From: Draconibacterium sp.
GTDB taxonomy: Bacteria; Bacteroidota; Bacteroidia; Bacteroidales; Prolixibacteraceae
Assembly (NCBI GenBank): GCA_016705335.1
Contig: JADIYN010000056.1
Span: forward strand, 1 to 55,414
Direction of reading: 5' to 3'
Length of the DNA stretch: 55,414 nt
Positions 21,410 to 30,158 of the stretch are shown one piece after another. The notes under the pieces were generated by a model that did not search any database, had not been told where the DNA came from, and saw nothing but the letters and a program-made list of their open reading frames with translations. The position numbers and the translations under genes were made by a program. The stretch's first letter is position 1. Each line of letters begins with the position of its first letter.

Positions 21410-21923
21410 GTTCGCTGATTTTTTCTGATAAAAAGGCTTTGAGTTTGTGGGCAGTTTCAACCGGCAAGCCAGGAATTGACAAATCGCTTGAAGTTCCTCC
21501 GGCAGTGTAAATTTTTACTGATGAAAGTTTAAATAACTTGGCAAGAATTCCCTGGTTCACTTCAACATGCTGAATGCGGTTAAACGGCACCGAAGTTTGT
21601 TTGTAAGCGATTAACCCTTTTTTGAAAGAAATATCTCTTTCCCGAACCAAATAACCTTTTCGTGGAAATCCCAAAACAGTAATTGTTGTTGACCAGGCAA
21701 TCAACAATACAATTGCTGAGATAATTAAAATCAGCACAAAATTGGGTAGTTCTTCTTCAGAAAAAAGCAAAAAAGCTATAAATGAACCAATAAGAATCAG
21801 CGCAAAAAGAACGGTTCTGATTAGTAAAATTTTCAGATAATTTTTATCCAATACATTAAACAGTTCCTGTTTTATTTCGGGTAAATCTCCGGGTATAATT
21901 ACTGAATTTGAAAAGTTCTCCAT
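21402..21923 (-). CDS. YdbS-like bacterial PH domain membrane protein
   Basis: The protein has 173 residues. Two adjacent transmembrane helices at about 28-52 and 60-80 are followed by a bPH_2 domain containing 'RKGYLVRERDISFKKGLI', 'PFNRIQHVEV' and 'SVKIYTAGG'. This is the normal architecture and length of the short YdbS partner. Its last codons overlap the start of the YdbT-like gene by 8 bases, so the two form an operon. Molecular function is not established. Confidence 0.8.
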   Translation of the reverse strand: MENFSNSVIIPGDLPEIKQELFNVLDKNYLKILLIRTVLFALILIGSFIAFLLFSEEELPNFVLILIISAIVLLIAWSTTITVLGFPRKGYLVRERDISFKKGLIAYKQTSVPFNRIQHVEVNQGILAKLFKLSSVKIYTAGGTSSDLSIPGLPVETAHKLKAFLSEKISEHE

Positions 21924-22106
21924 TTAAAGAAACTTAATGTGATTTTTATTTCAATCAAAAGTAGCGCACTTTCTTTAATTCCGAAATGAAAGGGGATTTT
22001 AAATCGATTTGAAATACAACTCGTATGTGGCTTTTGTAAATGAACATATTCAATATTTGTTGCAACTCCTTACCCAAGAATATGGAAATACTTAAGTTGC
22101 ATTTTT

Positions 22107-22151
22107 TCCTGGTCCCTCTCCTTTGGAGAGGTTAGGAGAAGCTTCTTTTTA
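22107..22151 (+). repeat. Intergenic C-rich/G-rich hairpin element, copy 2
   Basis: 'ccctctcctttggagaggttaggagaagcttcttttta' can be aligned base for base with the element at 19886-19921 (cccctctttggaggggttaggggaggct then T run). It again ends exactly on the TTA stop codon of a minus-strand gene (nhaD-like). The 'ctctcctttggagag' core is a hairpin. Confidence 0.6.
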
Positions 22152-23429
22152 CCCCATAATATACATTTGCAAAATATACACTGCAGCGCCTGAAAAATAA
22201 CCGAGCAAAGCAAGCAAACTTATATTTTTCATATACCAGAAAAAGCTGATTTTTTCCATTCCCATAGCGGCAACTCCGGCTGCCGAGCCAATAATCAATG
22301 CACTGCCGCCGGTTCCGGCGCAATATGCAAGAAATTCCCAGAATGGATGGTCTGTCGGGAAAACTGAAAGATCATACATTCCTTGTGCTGCCGCAACCAG
22401 CGGTACATTGTCTATTATTGATGATAACAACCCAATTGCCATTACAATAATGTTTTCATTTTGTAAATTTTTGTCTAACCAACCTGCAAGATGAACGAGT
22501 GAACCTATTGCTTCAAGCGCGGCAATACTAACCAAAATACCGAGGAAAAAGAGAATGCTGGGGACATCAATTTTGCGAAGTGCCTGTACAACCGAATACC
22601 TGTTTTTATGTTCATCTTCTTTTCCTTTGTGCATTATTTCAACAATTACCCAAAGAATACCAAGGCTGAACAGAATTCCCATGAAAGGTGGCAGATGTGT
22701 AATTGTTTTAAATACGGGAACAAAAACCAGTCCTGAAACACCTGCAATAAGAACAGTTTTTTGATTTCTCAGGGAAAGTGCATGTTTTGTGTCTGATGAT
22801 TTTAAAGCTGGTCGCTGAACATCTCCTTTTAGTTTGAATGAAAGGTAAACAAGGGGTACTGCTAAACAAATAATACTGGGAAGAAACACATTAAGTACTA
22901 TGTTGGATGCTGAGATTTGATTTCCGATCCAAAGCATGGTTGTAGTTACATCGCCAATAGGGCTCCACGCACCCCCGGCATTGGCCGCAACTACTACAAT
23001 ACCCACAAAAAAGAGCCGTTCTTTTTCCCCTTTTATTAATTTACGAAGCAACGAGACCATTACAATTGTAGTAGTCAGGTTATCTAAAATTGCTGAAAGG
23101 AAAAATGTTATAAATGCGATTATCCAAAGTAATTTGCGTTTGTCGGTTTGGTTAATTTTTCCTGTGATAATGTCGAATCCATCGTGCGCATCAACAAGTT
23201 CAACAATTGTCATTGCCCCCATCAGGAAAAATAAAATTCCCGAAAGTTCGCCTAAATGATGCACCAATTCTTCTCCGACTAAATGTTTATCGGGTGTAAA
23301 CATTATATAAACTGTCCAGGTTAAAACGCCTGTTAAAATCGCAGAAGCAGCTTTGTTGACTTTAATGGAATGCTCAGTCGCGATTGCAATATATCCTAAA
23401 ATAAAAATTGAAATAATTATTATGGCCAT
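22149..23429 (-). CDS. nhaD: NhaD-type Na+/H+ antiporter
   Basis: The protein has 426 residues and about 11-12 hydrophobic segments throughout. It contains 'FFLMGAMTIVELVDAHDGFD', 'SAILDNLTTTIVM' (the conserved D-N-T/S motif of the ion transporter superfamily) and 'NAGGAWSPIGDVTT', all typical of NhaD. NhaD exchanges cytoplasmic Na+ (or Li+) for protons at the inner membrane and is common in marine and halophilic bacteria. The reading frame is intact. The gene stands alone, between the PH pair and the GH-A operon, all on the minus strand. The symbol is assigned by family only. Confidence 0.88.
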   Translation of the reverse strand: MAIIIISIFILGYIAIATEHSIKVNKAASAILTGVLTWTVYIMFTPDKHLVGEELVHHLGELSGILFFLMGAMTIVELVDAHDGFDIITGKINQTDKRKLLWIIAFITFFLSAILDNLTTTIVMVSLLRKLIKGEKERLFFVGIVVVAANAGGAWSPIGDVTTTMLWIGNQISASNIVLNVFLPSIICLAVPLVYLSFKLKGDVQRPALKSSDTKHALSLRNQKTVLIAGVSGLVFVPVFKTITHLPPFMGILFSLGILWVIVEIMHKGKEDEHKNRYSVVQALRKIDVPSILFFLGILVSIAALEAIGSLVHLAGWLDKNLQNENIIVMAIGLLSSIIDNVPLVAAAQGMYDLSVFPTDHPFWEFLAYCAGTGGSALIIGSAAGVAAMGMEKISFFWYMKNISLLALLGYFSGAAVYILQMYIMG

Positions 23430-23619
23430 GTAGTTAAGTTTTAAGAATATTTAATTTTTAAGCATTTTAACAATGCGAAAAATATAGAAGTCGCATGTTG
23501 AAGTCGCTGAAAATACAAACTTTTGAATGAAAACAACAAAAGCGAACAAAAAGTTTTGAAAGGTGCAGATTCATAAACTAATATCTTTTGATGTTCTTTT
23601 AAAACTATACTTTTATAAA

Positions 23620-25125
23620 TTACTGAAGAATTATTCCATTATCACTGTTTTTTAACGCATAACTTGAAACAGTGGTTATGCTTTTTGCAGGTAAAAGTAT
23701 TTTTTCTGTTTTTGTTGAATTAAAACTTTGAATTGAATTTAACCCGAAATTTGTATTGGCAACAGCTTCTTTAGTTGTTTGATATACATTCATTTCTTTT
23801 CCGGACAAGTGGTCGATTTTTAAACTCAAGGTTTGTTCTTCATCGCTTTTATTTAAAATGAAAACACTTAATTCTCCCGTCGGACTTAACAATGCTACCG
23901 ACATTAAAACACTGTCGGGCTCATTGGTTTTGCAGGAAATTGTTGATGAATATTTCGACAAAAAGCGAGAAATAATCCCAAATCCAAAATAAGCTTCATT
24001 TTCAGGTTTAATTTCTTTTAAATAAGTTTTGTTTTCTCTGTCGAAAGTGTGAATTAGCTGCCACTGCCCATCGAGGTCGCCACGGTTGGTAAAGCTCCAG
24101 CGGTTTAATCCATCCACACCTGCACGCAGTGCACGCATCACATCATTTGCATTTGAAAGTGCAGCTTCAAACGATTTTTGTGCCGGATTGTCGGTTCCCC
24201 AACCTAATTGCATATTTCCATATTCGGTAAGGAAAAATGGTTTGTTTTGTGCATGAGCCCAATCCGCCCATTTTTTCAATGTAGCTTCTCTTTCTGCTGT
24301 AACTCCATCATACGAATGGATATCGAAAGCTCCCAAATGAGGTGCAAAAGTTAACTTTTCCTCTTCAAAAGGTGGCATACTAGTCCAATCGGGTCCCGAA
24401 ATCGGGATTGAAATTCCCCTCATGTCAAATTCTGTTTTCAATCTTTCCCAGGCATCGTTTATCGAACCTGTTTCATCTCCATAATCCCACCAGTAGCCCC
24501 ACGGACCACCGGGAGGTTCGTTTGTCATACAGAAAAATTTGATGCAGTTGTATCCTTTTGTTATTGTAAGGTATTCAAGCAAAGTTGCAATCCCATCGGC
24601 AAAATCATCCAGGTTTTTTGGCGCGCTGATCAGCGGGTGTACCCCCGGATATGAATTCCATTCAACATGTCCCCACATTTGTTGAAGAAAAACATCGGCA
24701 CCACTTGTTTCAGCAAAATCAAGAATTTGGTAAAGTGCCTGCATTTCCTCGTTTTCCCAGTCAAATTGTTTTCGTTCAGGTTCATACATCCGTTGGTCGA
24801 TTTCAACCCTTATAAAATTGAGGCCCAACCAGGCCGCGTGGTTTTTTATTTGAAGCCATGCTGTTGTGTCATTAACCGGTGGGTTTCCACCATATGCACT
24901 GCCACGTGAGCCAATTTCCCTGACCGGATATTTGTATTTCCCGTTTTCCAAAGGAATTTCATTTTGTAAAGCGTGCCAGGAAGCACCCATTCCGCCTTTC
25001 ATGGTGTGAATGATTTGTGAGGCATCGACTGTTATTTCTGAAGTTTTGTCTTTTAGCATTGAACAAGCTGTTATTGTTATTATTGTGAGAAAAATCAGCG
25101 TTTTAAATTTCATGTTTTTAACCAT
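23620..25125 (-). CDS. Clan GH-A glycoside hydrolase lipoprotein
   Basis: The protein has 501 residues with a lipoprotein signal: hydrophobic core then 'TITAC' with the lipidated Cys at about 21. A (beta/alpha)8 barrel of clan GH-A follows. 'MTNEPPGGPW' places a probable acid/base Glu at 203 and 'FLTEYGN' a nucleophile Glu at 301. A small C-terminal beta-sandwich (about 390-501) completes it, a layout seen in GH30, GH39 and GH5-like enzymes. I cannot assign the family with confidence. It is the last gene of a three-gene operon with a sulfatase and a sugar isomerase (gaps of 42 and 36 bases). That suggests the operon handles one sulfated or modified glycan. A second Met at residue 5 is an alternative start. 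Confidence 0.75.
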   Translation of the reverse strand: MVKNMKFKTLIFLTIITITACSMLKDKTSEITVDASQIIHTMKGGMGASWHALQNEIPLENGKYKYPVREIGSRGSAYGGNPPVNDTTAWLQIKNHAAWLGLNFIRVEIDQRMYEPERKQFDWENEEMQALYQILDFAETSGADVFLQQMWGHVEWNSYPGVHPLISAPKNLDDFADGIATLLEYLTITKGYNCIKFFCMTNEPPGGPWGYWWDYGDETGSINDAWERLKTEFDMRGISIPISGPDWTSMPPFEEEKLTFAPHLGAFDIHSYDGVTAEREATLKKWADWAHAQNKPFFLTEYGNMQLGWGTDNPAQKSFEAALSNANDVMRALRAGVDGLNRWSFTNRGDLDGQWQLIHTFDRENKTYLKEIKPENEAYFGFGIISRFLSKYSSTISCKTNEPDSVLMSVALLSPTGELSVFILNKSDEEQTLSLKIDHLSGKEMNVYQTTKEAVANTNFGLNSIQSFNSTKTEKILLPAKSITTVSSYALKNSDNGIILQ

Positions 25126-25161
25126 TATTATTCTGATTACAATTCTTGATTTCTAAATTCT

Positions 25162-26400
25162 TTAACCAATCTTCACCACTTTCAATCCTAAAATTTGCCC
25201 CAGTTTTTCAATTTTACCTGCAATATGACCAACACCAATTGCACAGTGGTGCGCAGGTCCCTGTTTCGACCAGCGGTCAGTAAACTCTTTTATACCAATC
25301 GAAAATCTGTATCTGCTGTTTGTGTTACCGATTTGCAGTGTTGGTCCCGGAACTGATTCGCCTTCCGCTGTCAACAAAAAAACGCCGTCCTTTCCTTCCA
25401 CAACTGAAAGTAAGGTAACCGGCCCATTTTTTACCGTCATTTGAATCGATAATCCTTTCCCCGGTTTTCCGTGATAAACCGGCAACGGCACAAGTTTTAC
25501 CTTTCCTTCAGAAATTGCAAAATGTGCTGGCCCGTCGTGGCCAAGGTAAACTACGTCGTCAGTAAAATCCATTAAATAGAATTCCGAAAATGAACCACCT
25601 GCATCAAATTCAGCCATAATTTTCATGGCATGAGCGTTTTTTACTTCGCATTCGCCGGCTACGGGTATATTTTTTCCTGTTAATAACGTGTTTCCGGCAA
25701 TTACTGATGTTACAATATTTTCATATTCATTTCCCGGTTGACCTTCGTAATAATAAGCGAGCGAACCGAGGTTGTGTTTGTTCACTAAAATATCAAGAGC
25801 TACAGAAGTTTTTGCAGCTCTGTCAATCTCTTCGTTTTCACATTCGCCTGAAACTTCAAAAGTTGAATGAAATTCTGTGGTTTTTACTTCCAACTGTTCA
25901 TTAGTAATGGTTTCACGAATTCTGGCAAGTTCGCACATTTCCAAAATTTCGAAATGAGTGCCAAACGCAGCGCTTTGCGCAATTTCGGGAACCGAACATG
26001 CCTGGCAGTGTTCGAGCCACAAACCTGTCATTTTTCCACGGTCGCCGAGACTATTAAACTTGTCATAATCCATTTGGGCAACAGGTTGAAGGTTCAATAA
26101 AATGATTGGAACTTTTAGTTTTTGAGCCACCGGCAAAACAGTTGAAGAAAGTGCATAGGTGGAAATATAAAGAAATACAATCTCTACATCAGCAGTTTTT
26201 AAAAAAGCAGCTGCATCATTGGCTTTTACCGGATTGTCAACCATTCCGGCATCAAAAACTTCTGCCCCGAAACTTTCAATTTTTTCCCTGATTTGTGACT
26301 GATATTTTCTTAAATTGTCCAATAATCCGCCAAACTGATCCCAATATGTATCGAGGCCAATTCCAAACAAACCAATCCGAACTTTATTGTTTTTTTCCAT
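25162..26400 (-). CDS. L-fucose/L-arabinose isomerase-like protein
   Basis: The protein has 412 residues and no signal peptide, so it is cytoplasmic. It begins 'VRIGLFGIGLDTYWDQFGG'. Mid-protein it has 'IILLNLQP' and 'SLAYYYEG'. The C-terminal half carries 'HAMKIMAEFDAGGSFSEFY', 'DDVVYLGHDGPAH' and 'GPAHHCAIGVGHI', at positions where araA-like isomerases hold metal-binding His and Glu. It is clearly shorter than classical AraA (about 500 residues) and diverged, so the substrate may be another aldose or a modified sugar. It lies between a sulfatase and a GH-A hydrolase in one operon, which suggests it processes the sugar released by them. Confidence 0.7.
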   Translation of the reverse strand: MEKNNKVRIGLFGIGLDTYWDQFGGLLDNLRKYQSQIREKIESFGAEVFDAGMVDNPVKANDAAAFLKTADVEIVFLYISTYALSSTVLPVAQKLKVPIILLNLQPVAQMDYDKFNSLGDRGKMTGLWLEHCQACSVPEIAQSAAFGTHFEILEMCELARIRETITNEQLEVKTTEFHSTFEVSGECENEEIDRAAKTSVALDILVNKHNLGSLAYYYEGQPGNEYENIVTSVIAGNTLLTGKNIPVAGECEVKNAHAMKIMAEFDAGGSFSEFYLMDFTDDVVYLGHDGPAHFAISEGKVKLVPLPVYHGKPGKGLSIQMTVKNGPVTLLSVVEGKDGVFLLTAEGESVPGPTLQIGNTNSRYRFSIGIKEFTDRWSKQGPAHHCAIGVGHIAGKIEKLGQILGLKVVKIG

Positions 26401-26442
26401 TATATCAGATTTTTATCGATGTTGGTTGAATTTAATTCAAAG

Positions 26443-28038
26443 CTAATTTTTCTGGTTTTGTAAACCTGTTTTTGCCCTAATCCGTGCTTTCTCAAATTTA
26501 TCTCTCATTTCTTCGAGAATATCCCTGTAATCCGCATTATCCGCCAAATTAAACTGTTCTTCAGGGTCAAGTTCATGGTTATAAAGTTCTTCATTTTTCA
26601 ATTCTGCCAACTCGCCCCATCGTGTATATCTGAAATTTTGAGTTCTTAGTGATGCATTTATTCCACCTTTGGAAATGGTGAAAGCAAAGGCATTTTTGTC
26701 TTCTGTTTTATTTTCTTTTAAATATCCGACAAGGCTTTTCCCCTGTAAAATTTCAGGTTTTTGATCAGAAAAACCGCAAATATCAATGAGGGTAGGATAG
26801 ATGTCGAGCAATTCGGTAATTGTGCTGCACGAGGTTCCGTAATTTTGATCATACCCGGGCACCGAAATAATCACTGGCGCACGGACACTGCCTTCCCACA
26901 AACTCACTTTTCCCCAGCAATCATGTTCTCCCAGGTTAAAACCATGATCCGACATAAATATCACGATGGTTTCATTCCTGAGATTCAATCGGTCGAGGGC
27001 ATCAAGCACCCGCCCAACCTGCTGATCCATAAATCGGACACTGGCCATATAACTGCTGATAGCAAGTTGCTGCTGCTGTGTGTCCATTGCCCAGATTTTA
27101 TTATTTTGACGTTGAAGCGCTTCCTCCGGCACATTTTCACCAATTCTGAAAGGTGGCAAAACAATGGAACTTGCAGGATAAGGATCGAAACAATTTTTTG
27201 GGGCAATCAAGGGAACATGCGGTCTCACAAATCCAACAGCCAAAAAGAACGGTGCATCCTTCTTATCCCGCTGTTTATTTGTGCCGTTTTCTGGTACTTT
27301 CCCTGCACGGTTTTCCAAAATCGCGATTGCCTGGTTTGCTGCTAAATAGTCGGCCTGAGTTTTTTCAGTTCCATCATCCAGAATCATTCTCGAAAAACTT
27401 GATCCGTAATGTGGATTTTTTGGTGAAAGCAATTCAAGTTTCCCCTGACTCATTGTTTCGGGCGCCAGCACATTATAGGCATAATCCCATGAATCAGGTT
27501 CATCACCGCCGGGTTCGCCCCGTTCAATTCCGCCGGGAATACCCATGTGATAAATTTTTGAAACCCTTGCTGTGTAATATCCGTGTTCACGAAAAAAGCC
27601 TGCCATTGAAGGATGTTTTGCCAGTGCAGGTGTTTCTTTTTTATAACTGCCCGGCGTGTCATTGTTACCCAATACACCATTTGTTTCAGGATAAAGCCCG
27701 CTCATAAACGAAGCCCGCGAAGGCCCGCACAGCGGAAACTGACAGTAAGCCCTTGTAAACCGAACCCCAACTTTGGCAAGCTTGTCAAGTTGCGGTGTAT
27801 GGTTCTCTATTTCCATAAAAGGACCAATTCGTGTATTCAAATCATCGGAAACTATTAACAGGATATTGGGTTTCGATTGGCTTAGTCCATCTGTTTTTTG
27901 TGCCGAAATATTTTGAATCGAAAAAGTTAGCATCAGAAAAAACAACAAATAATTCCGGTAAGAAAATTCTACTTTATTAAGAGAAGGTAACCTGTATTTT
28001 AATCTACTACAACTTGCCGGAAAATTCAAATCATTCAT
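26443..28038 (-). CDS. Formylglycine-dependent sulfatase (S1 family, iduronate-2-sulfatase-like)
   Basis: The protein has 531 residues. The N-terminus has about 25 extra residues before a signal-like segment (about 29-46, ending 'ISAQ'), so a later Met (residue 36) is a possible start. 'NILLIVSDDLN' supplies metal-binding Asp residues 65-66. 'LCGPSRASFMSG' is the CxPSR sulfatase signature with C104, the residue converted to formylglycine. 'MSDHGFNLGEHDCWGK' and 'RYTRWG' complete the type I sulfatase pattern and point to the iduronate-2-sulfatase-like group. It cleaves sulfate esters from glycans in the periplasm. It is first in the operon with the isomerase and GH-A lipoprotein. An anaerobic maturase gene is not in this window. 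Confidence 0.88.
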   Translation of the reverse strand: MNDLNFPASCSRLKYRLPSLNKVEFSYRNYLLFFLMLTFSIQNISAQKTDGLSQSKPNILLIVSDDLNTRIGPFMEIENHTPQLDKLAKVGVRFTRAYCQFPLCGPSRASFMSGLYPETNGVLGNNDTPGSYKKETPALAKHPSMAGFFREHGYYTARVSKIYHMGIPGGIERGEPGGDEPDSWDYAYNVLAPETMSQGKLELLSPKNPHYGSSFSRMILDDGTEKTQADYLAANQAIAILENRAGKVPENGTNKQRDKKDAPFFLAVGFVRPHVPLIAPKNCFDPYPASSIVLPPFRIGENVPEEALQRQNNKIWAMDTQQQQLAISSYMASVRFMDQQVGRVLDALDRLNLRNETIVIFMSDHGFNLGEHDCWGKVSLWEGSVRAPVIISVPGYDQNYGTSCSTITELLDIYPTLIDICGFSDQKPEILQGKSLVGYLKENKTEDKNAFAFTISKGGINASLRTQNFRYTRWGELAELKNEELYNHELDPEEQFNLADNADYRDILEEMRDKFEKARIRAKTGLQNQKN

Positions 28039-28142
28039 TTCGATTAATTTGTGCTATCAAAGTTCATATAAAAAAAGTGAAAAACTGATTGGTAAACAAA
28101 CTTTCCCGGTGTAATAATCATTTAGTTTTCAAAAATTATTTA

Positions 28143-28240
28143 ACGCAGTCAAGTCTAAGGACGTTGACAGGTTTCAAGCAGCAAAGACTTGTCAGCGTTC
28201 ATAGAATTCCGACTTGTCGGAACAGGCTCTGACAACGTCA
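28143..28240. repeat. Structured intergenic element with nested inverted repeats
   Basis: The region holds several inverted repeats: 'caagtct' (28150-28156) with 'agacttg' (28185-28191), 'gacgttg' (28160-28166) with 'caacgtc' (28233-28239), and a perfect hairpin 'ttccgac-tt-gtcggaa' (28207-28222). It lies between the sulfatase start (28038) and the terminator of the GH20 gene. A REP/MITE-like repeat or a structured leader are both possible. Confidence 0.4.
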
Positions 28241-28251
28241 AATGGAAGAAA

Positions 28252-28289
28252 AAAAAACGGGTTGCTCAATTCAGAACAACCCGTTTTTT
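28252..28289 (-). terminator. Rho-independent terminator of the GH20 gene
   Basis: A perfect 13-bp stem (aaaaaacgggttg at 28252-28264 with caacccgtttttt at 28277-28289) surrounds a 12-base loop. It sits 18 bases beyond the GH20 stop. The A-run on the plus strand becomes a U-run in the minus-strand transcript, so it can work in both directions. Confidence 0.85.
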
Positions 28290-28306
28290 GTACAGTTAGG
28301 CAGATT

Positions 28307-29848
28307 TTATTCTTCCCAGGGAACTCTTGTTGAAGGAAAATAATCAATTCCCAGGGCATCAAACCTTTTGTTTTGTTTTCCCAGGCGGATTTTATATTCG
28401 TCCCAATTCCTCGTGTTTGGCGCAGCCCAGCTTATTTCGGCATATCCGGGTAATCGCGGGAAAACGAGGTATTCAACTTCATCCATGTTCGAAACAGTTT
28501 CAGTCCAGAGTGCGGCTTCGATTCCCACTATCTGTTCTTTTTTAATTCCCGGAACCTGTTCCAGCGGCTCCCAGCTGTAGGCTGTGTCAACTTCAATATA
28601 TCCGGCCCAATGCAAACCAAATGTTGAAGTCGAATCATACTGCATATCAAGATAAGCTTTTTTTGCAGGTGAGATAACAACTTTTGCACCTTGTTCAAGT
28701 GCCATTGTTGTGTTTTTAACATTATCCCAAAACTGCACAGCCGAATTTTCTACCAAAGCAACATTTGCAATTTCGTCCCAGCCAACTACTTTTTTGCCGT
28801 GTTTCAGCACAATTTGCTGCACACGGTTTACAAACGGAATATAATCTTCCAAAGGTGTAGAGTGCGATTCGTCGCCTCCAATATGAATGTACTCGCCGGG
28901 TGTAAGAGCTGCCAGTTCGCCAAACACATCGTCAATAAATTGGTAAGTAATTTCCTTACCGGTGCAAAGTGTGCTGAAACCTACTTCAATACCAGTATAT
29001 AATTCACGGGCTTTACCGTCGCAATTGAGTTCGGCGTAGGATGCAAGTGCAGCATTTGTATGGCCGGGCATGTCAATTTCGGGAATGATTGTAATGTTGC
29101 GTTCCTGCGCATAATTTACAAGTTCAGTGTATTGTTCCTGTGTGTAAAATCCACCTGGGCCGCCGCCAACTTCGGTGCTGCCTCCAATTTCGGTAAGCTT
29201 TGGCCACGATTTGATTTCAATCCGCCAACCCTGATCATTTGTTAAACCAATGTGCAATGCATTTAACTTATACATTGCCATGTAATCGATAAACTGTTTT
29301 ACCTCGTCAACACTAAAAAAATGGCGGCCTACATCCAACATTGCACCACGATATGCATATTCAGGAAAATCACGGATTTCACCGGTTGGAATGTGAAGTT
29401 TTTCGCGGGCAGGTGCTTTTACCGGCATTGTTTGCAGTAATGTTTGGATTCCATTGAAACAACCCGCCGGAGAAGTTGCTGATATGGTAATCATTTTTTT
29501 GTCAATTTTCATTTCGTAACCTTCAGAACCCAGATCGGGTGAAGTTGCCGAAAGTGATAAATAAATACCGCTTGTTTCTGCTTCTTTTGTGGCAACAATT
29601 TCAGGTGCGAAACCTGAAATTCTTTCAATAGCTCCGGCCAGATATTCCCCGGTTTTCTGAAGTCCTTCCTGAACATAAATCACTGTGGAACCACTGATCT
29701 CAAAGTTACCACCAGTTGCTGTTACCGAAACAGGTTTTGGTATAAACGCAGTTTGGGTGAGGTCGGTAGGAGTTTCAGTGGTGCAGGAAAATTGAAAAAG
29801 GATGGTCATGAAAAGACTGATTTTTAAAATTGATTTCATTTTTTTCAT
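28307..29848 (-). CDS. Beta-N-acetylhexosaminidase, GH20, lipoprotein
   Basis: The protein has 513 residues with a lipoprotein-type signal ('FQFSC', lipidated Cys at about 22). An N-terminal GH20b-type alpha/beta domain covers about 35-155. A (beta/alpha)8 catalytic domain follows with 'YRGAMLDVGRHF', 'NDQGWRIEIK', 'PEIDMPGH' and 'IHIGGDESHS', where Asp326-Glu327 are the expected substrate-assisted catalytic pair. The enzyme removes terminal GlcNAc or GalNAc from glycans outside the cytoplasm. The usual 'HWHL(T/S)DDQ' strand reads 'LHIGLTNDQ' here, a small departure in the active-site rim. It is monocistronic, with its own terminator at 28252-28289. The frame is intact. Confidence 0.9.
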   Translation of the reverse strand: MKKMKSILKISLFMTILFQFSCTTETPTDLTQTAFIPKPVSVTATGGNFEISGSTVIYVQEGLQKTGEYLAGAIERISGFAPEIVATKEAETSGIYLSLSATSPDLGSEGYEMKIDKKMITISATSPAGCFNGIQTLLQTMPVKAPAREKLHIPTGEIRDFPEYAYRGAMLDVGRHFFSVDEVKQFIDYMAMYKLNALHIGLTNDQGWRIEIKSWPKLTEIGGSTEVGGGPGGFYTQEQYTELVNYAQERNITIIPEIDMPGHTNAALASYAELNCDGKARELYTGIEVGFSTLCTGKEITYQFIDDVFGELAALTPGEYIHIGGDESHSTPLEDYIPFVNRVQQIVLKHGKKVVGWDEIANVALVENSAVQFWDNVKNTTMALEQGAKVVISPAKKAYLDMQYDSTSTFGLHWAGYIEVDTAYSWEPLEQVPGIKKEQIVGIEAALWTETVSNMDEVEYLVFPRLPGYAEISWAAPNTRNWDEYKIRLGKQNKRFDALGIDYFPSTRVPWEE

Positions 29849-30158
29849 CTGTTATTTTTTTAGTTCAGATGGCGAAATTAGGCAAATAGCAGGAAATTTA
29901 GAGTAGTTGTTCAGAATTAAAAATGTAAAAATTACCTAATGGCAAAATTCAAACAACTTTTATTAATATCCATTGTTGATGAACACAAAGAACACAAATG
30001 TTTCAAATCAACTTTCAACTGTATATTATGTTTTTGGATTTGAAAAATAAAAATCGGGTTAAAACGATTATCAATGTTTGAGTAATCCTTAATTTTAGCA
30101 AACGAAACAGAAAACAAAAGGAATAGGATTTTTTCCAATTCACACGAGAACAGAAAAC
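29849..30158. other. Divergent intergenic region, no gene seen
   Basis: This AT-rich spacer lies between the divergent GH20 gene and the DUF5686 gene and presumably holds both promoters. I find no full TTTG/TAnnTTTG pair and no convincing RNA gene. Short open frames here have no codon character. Confidence 0.5.

Noticed and set aside
26761..27707. Plus-strand ORFs of 194 and 184 residues within the sulfatase
   Set aside because: Both are antisense to an intact, well-conserved sulfatase and have no recognisable domain.
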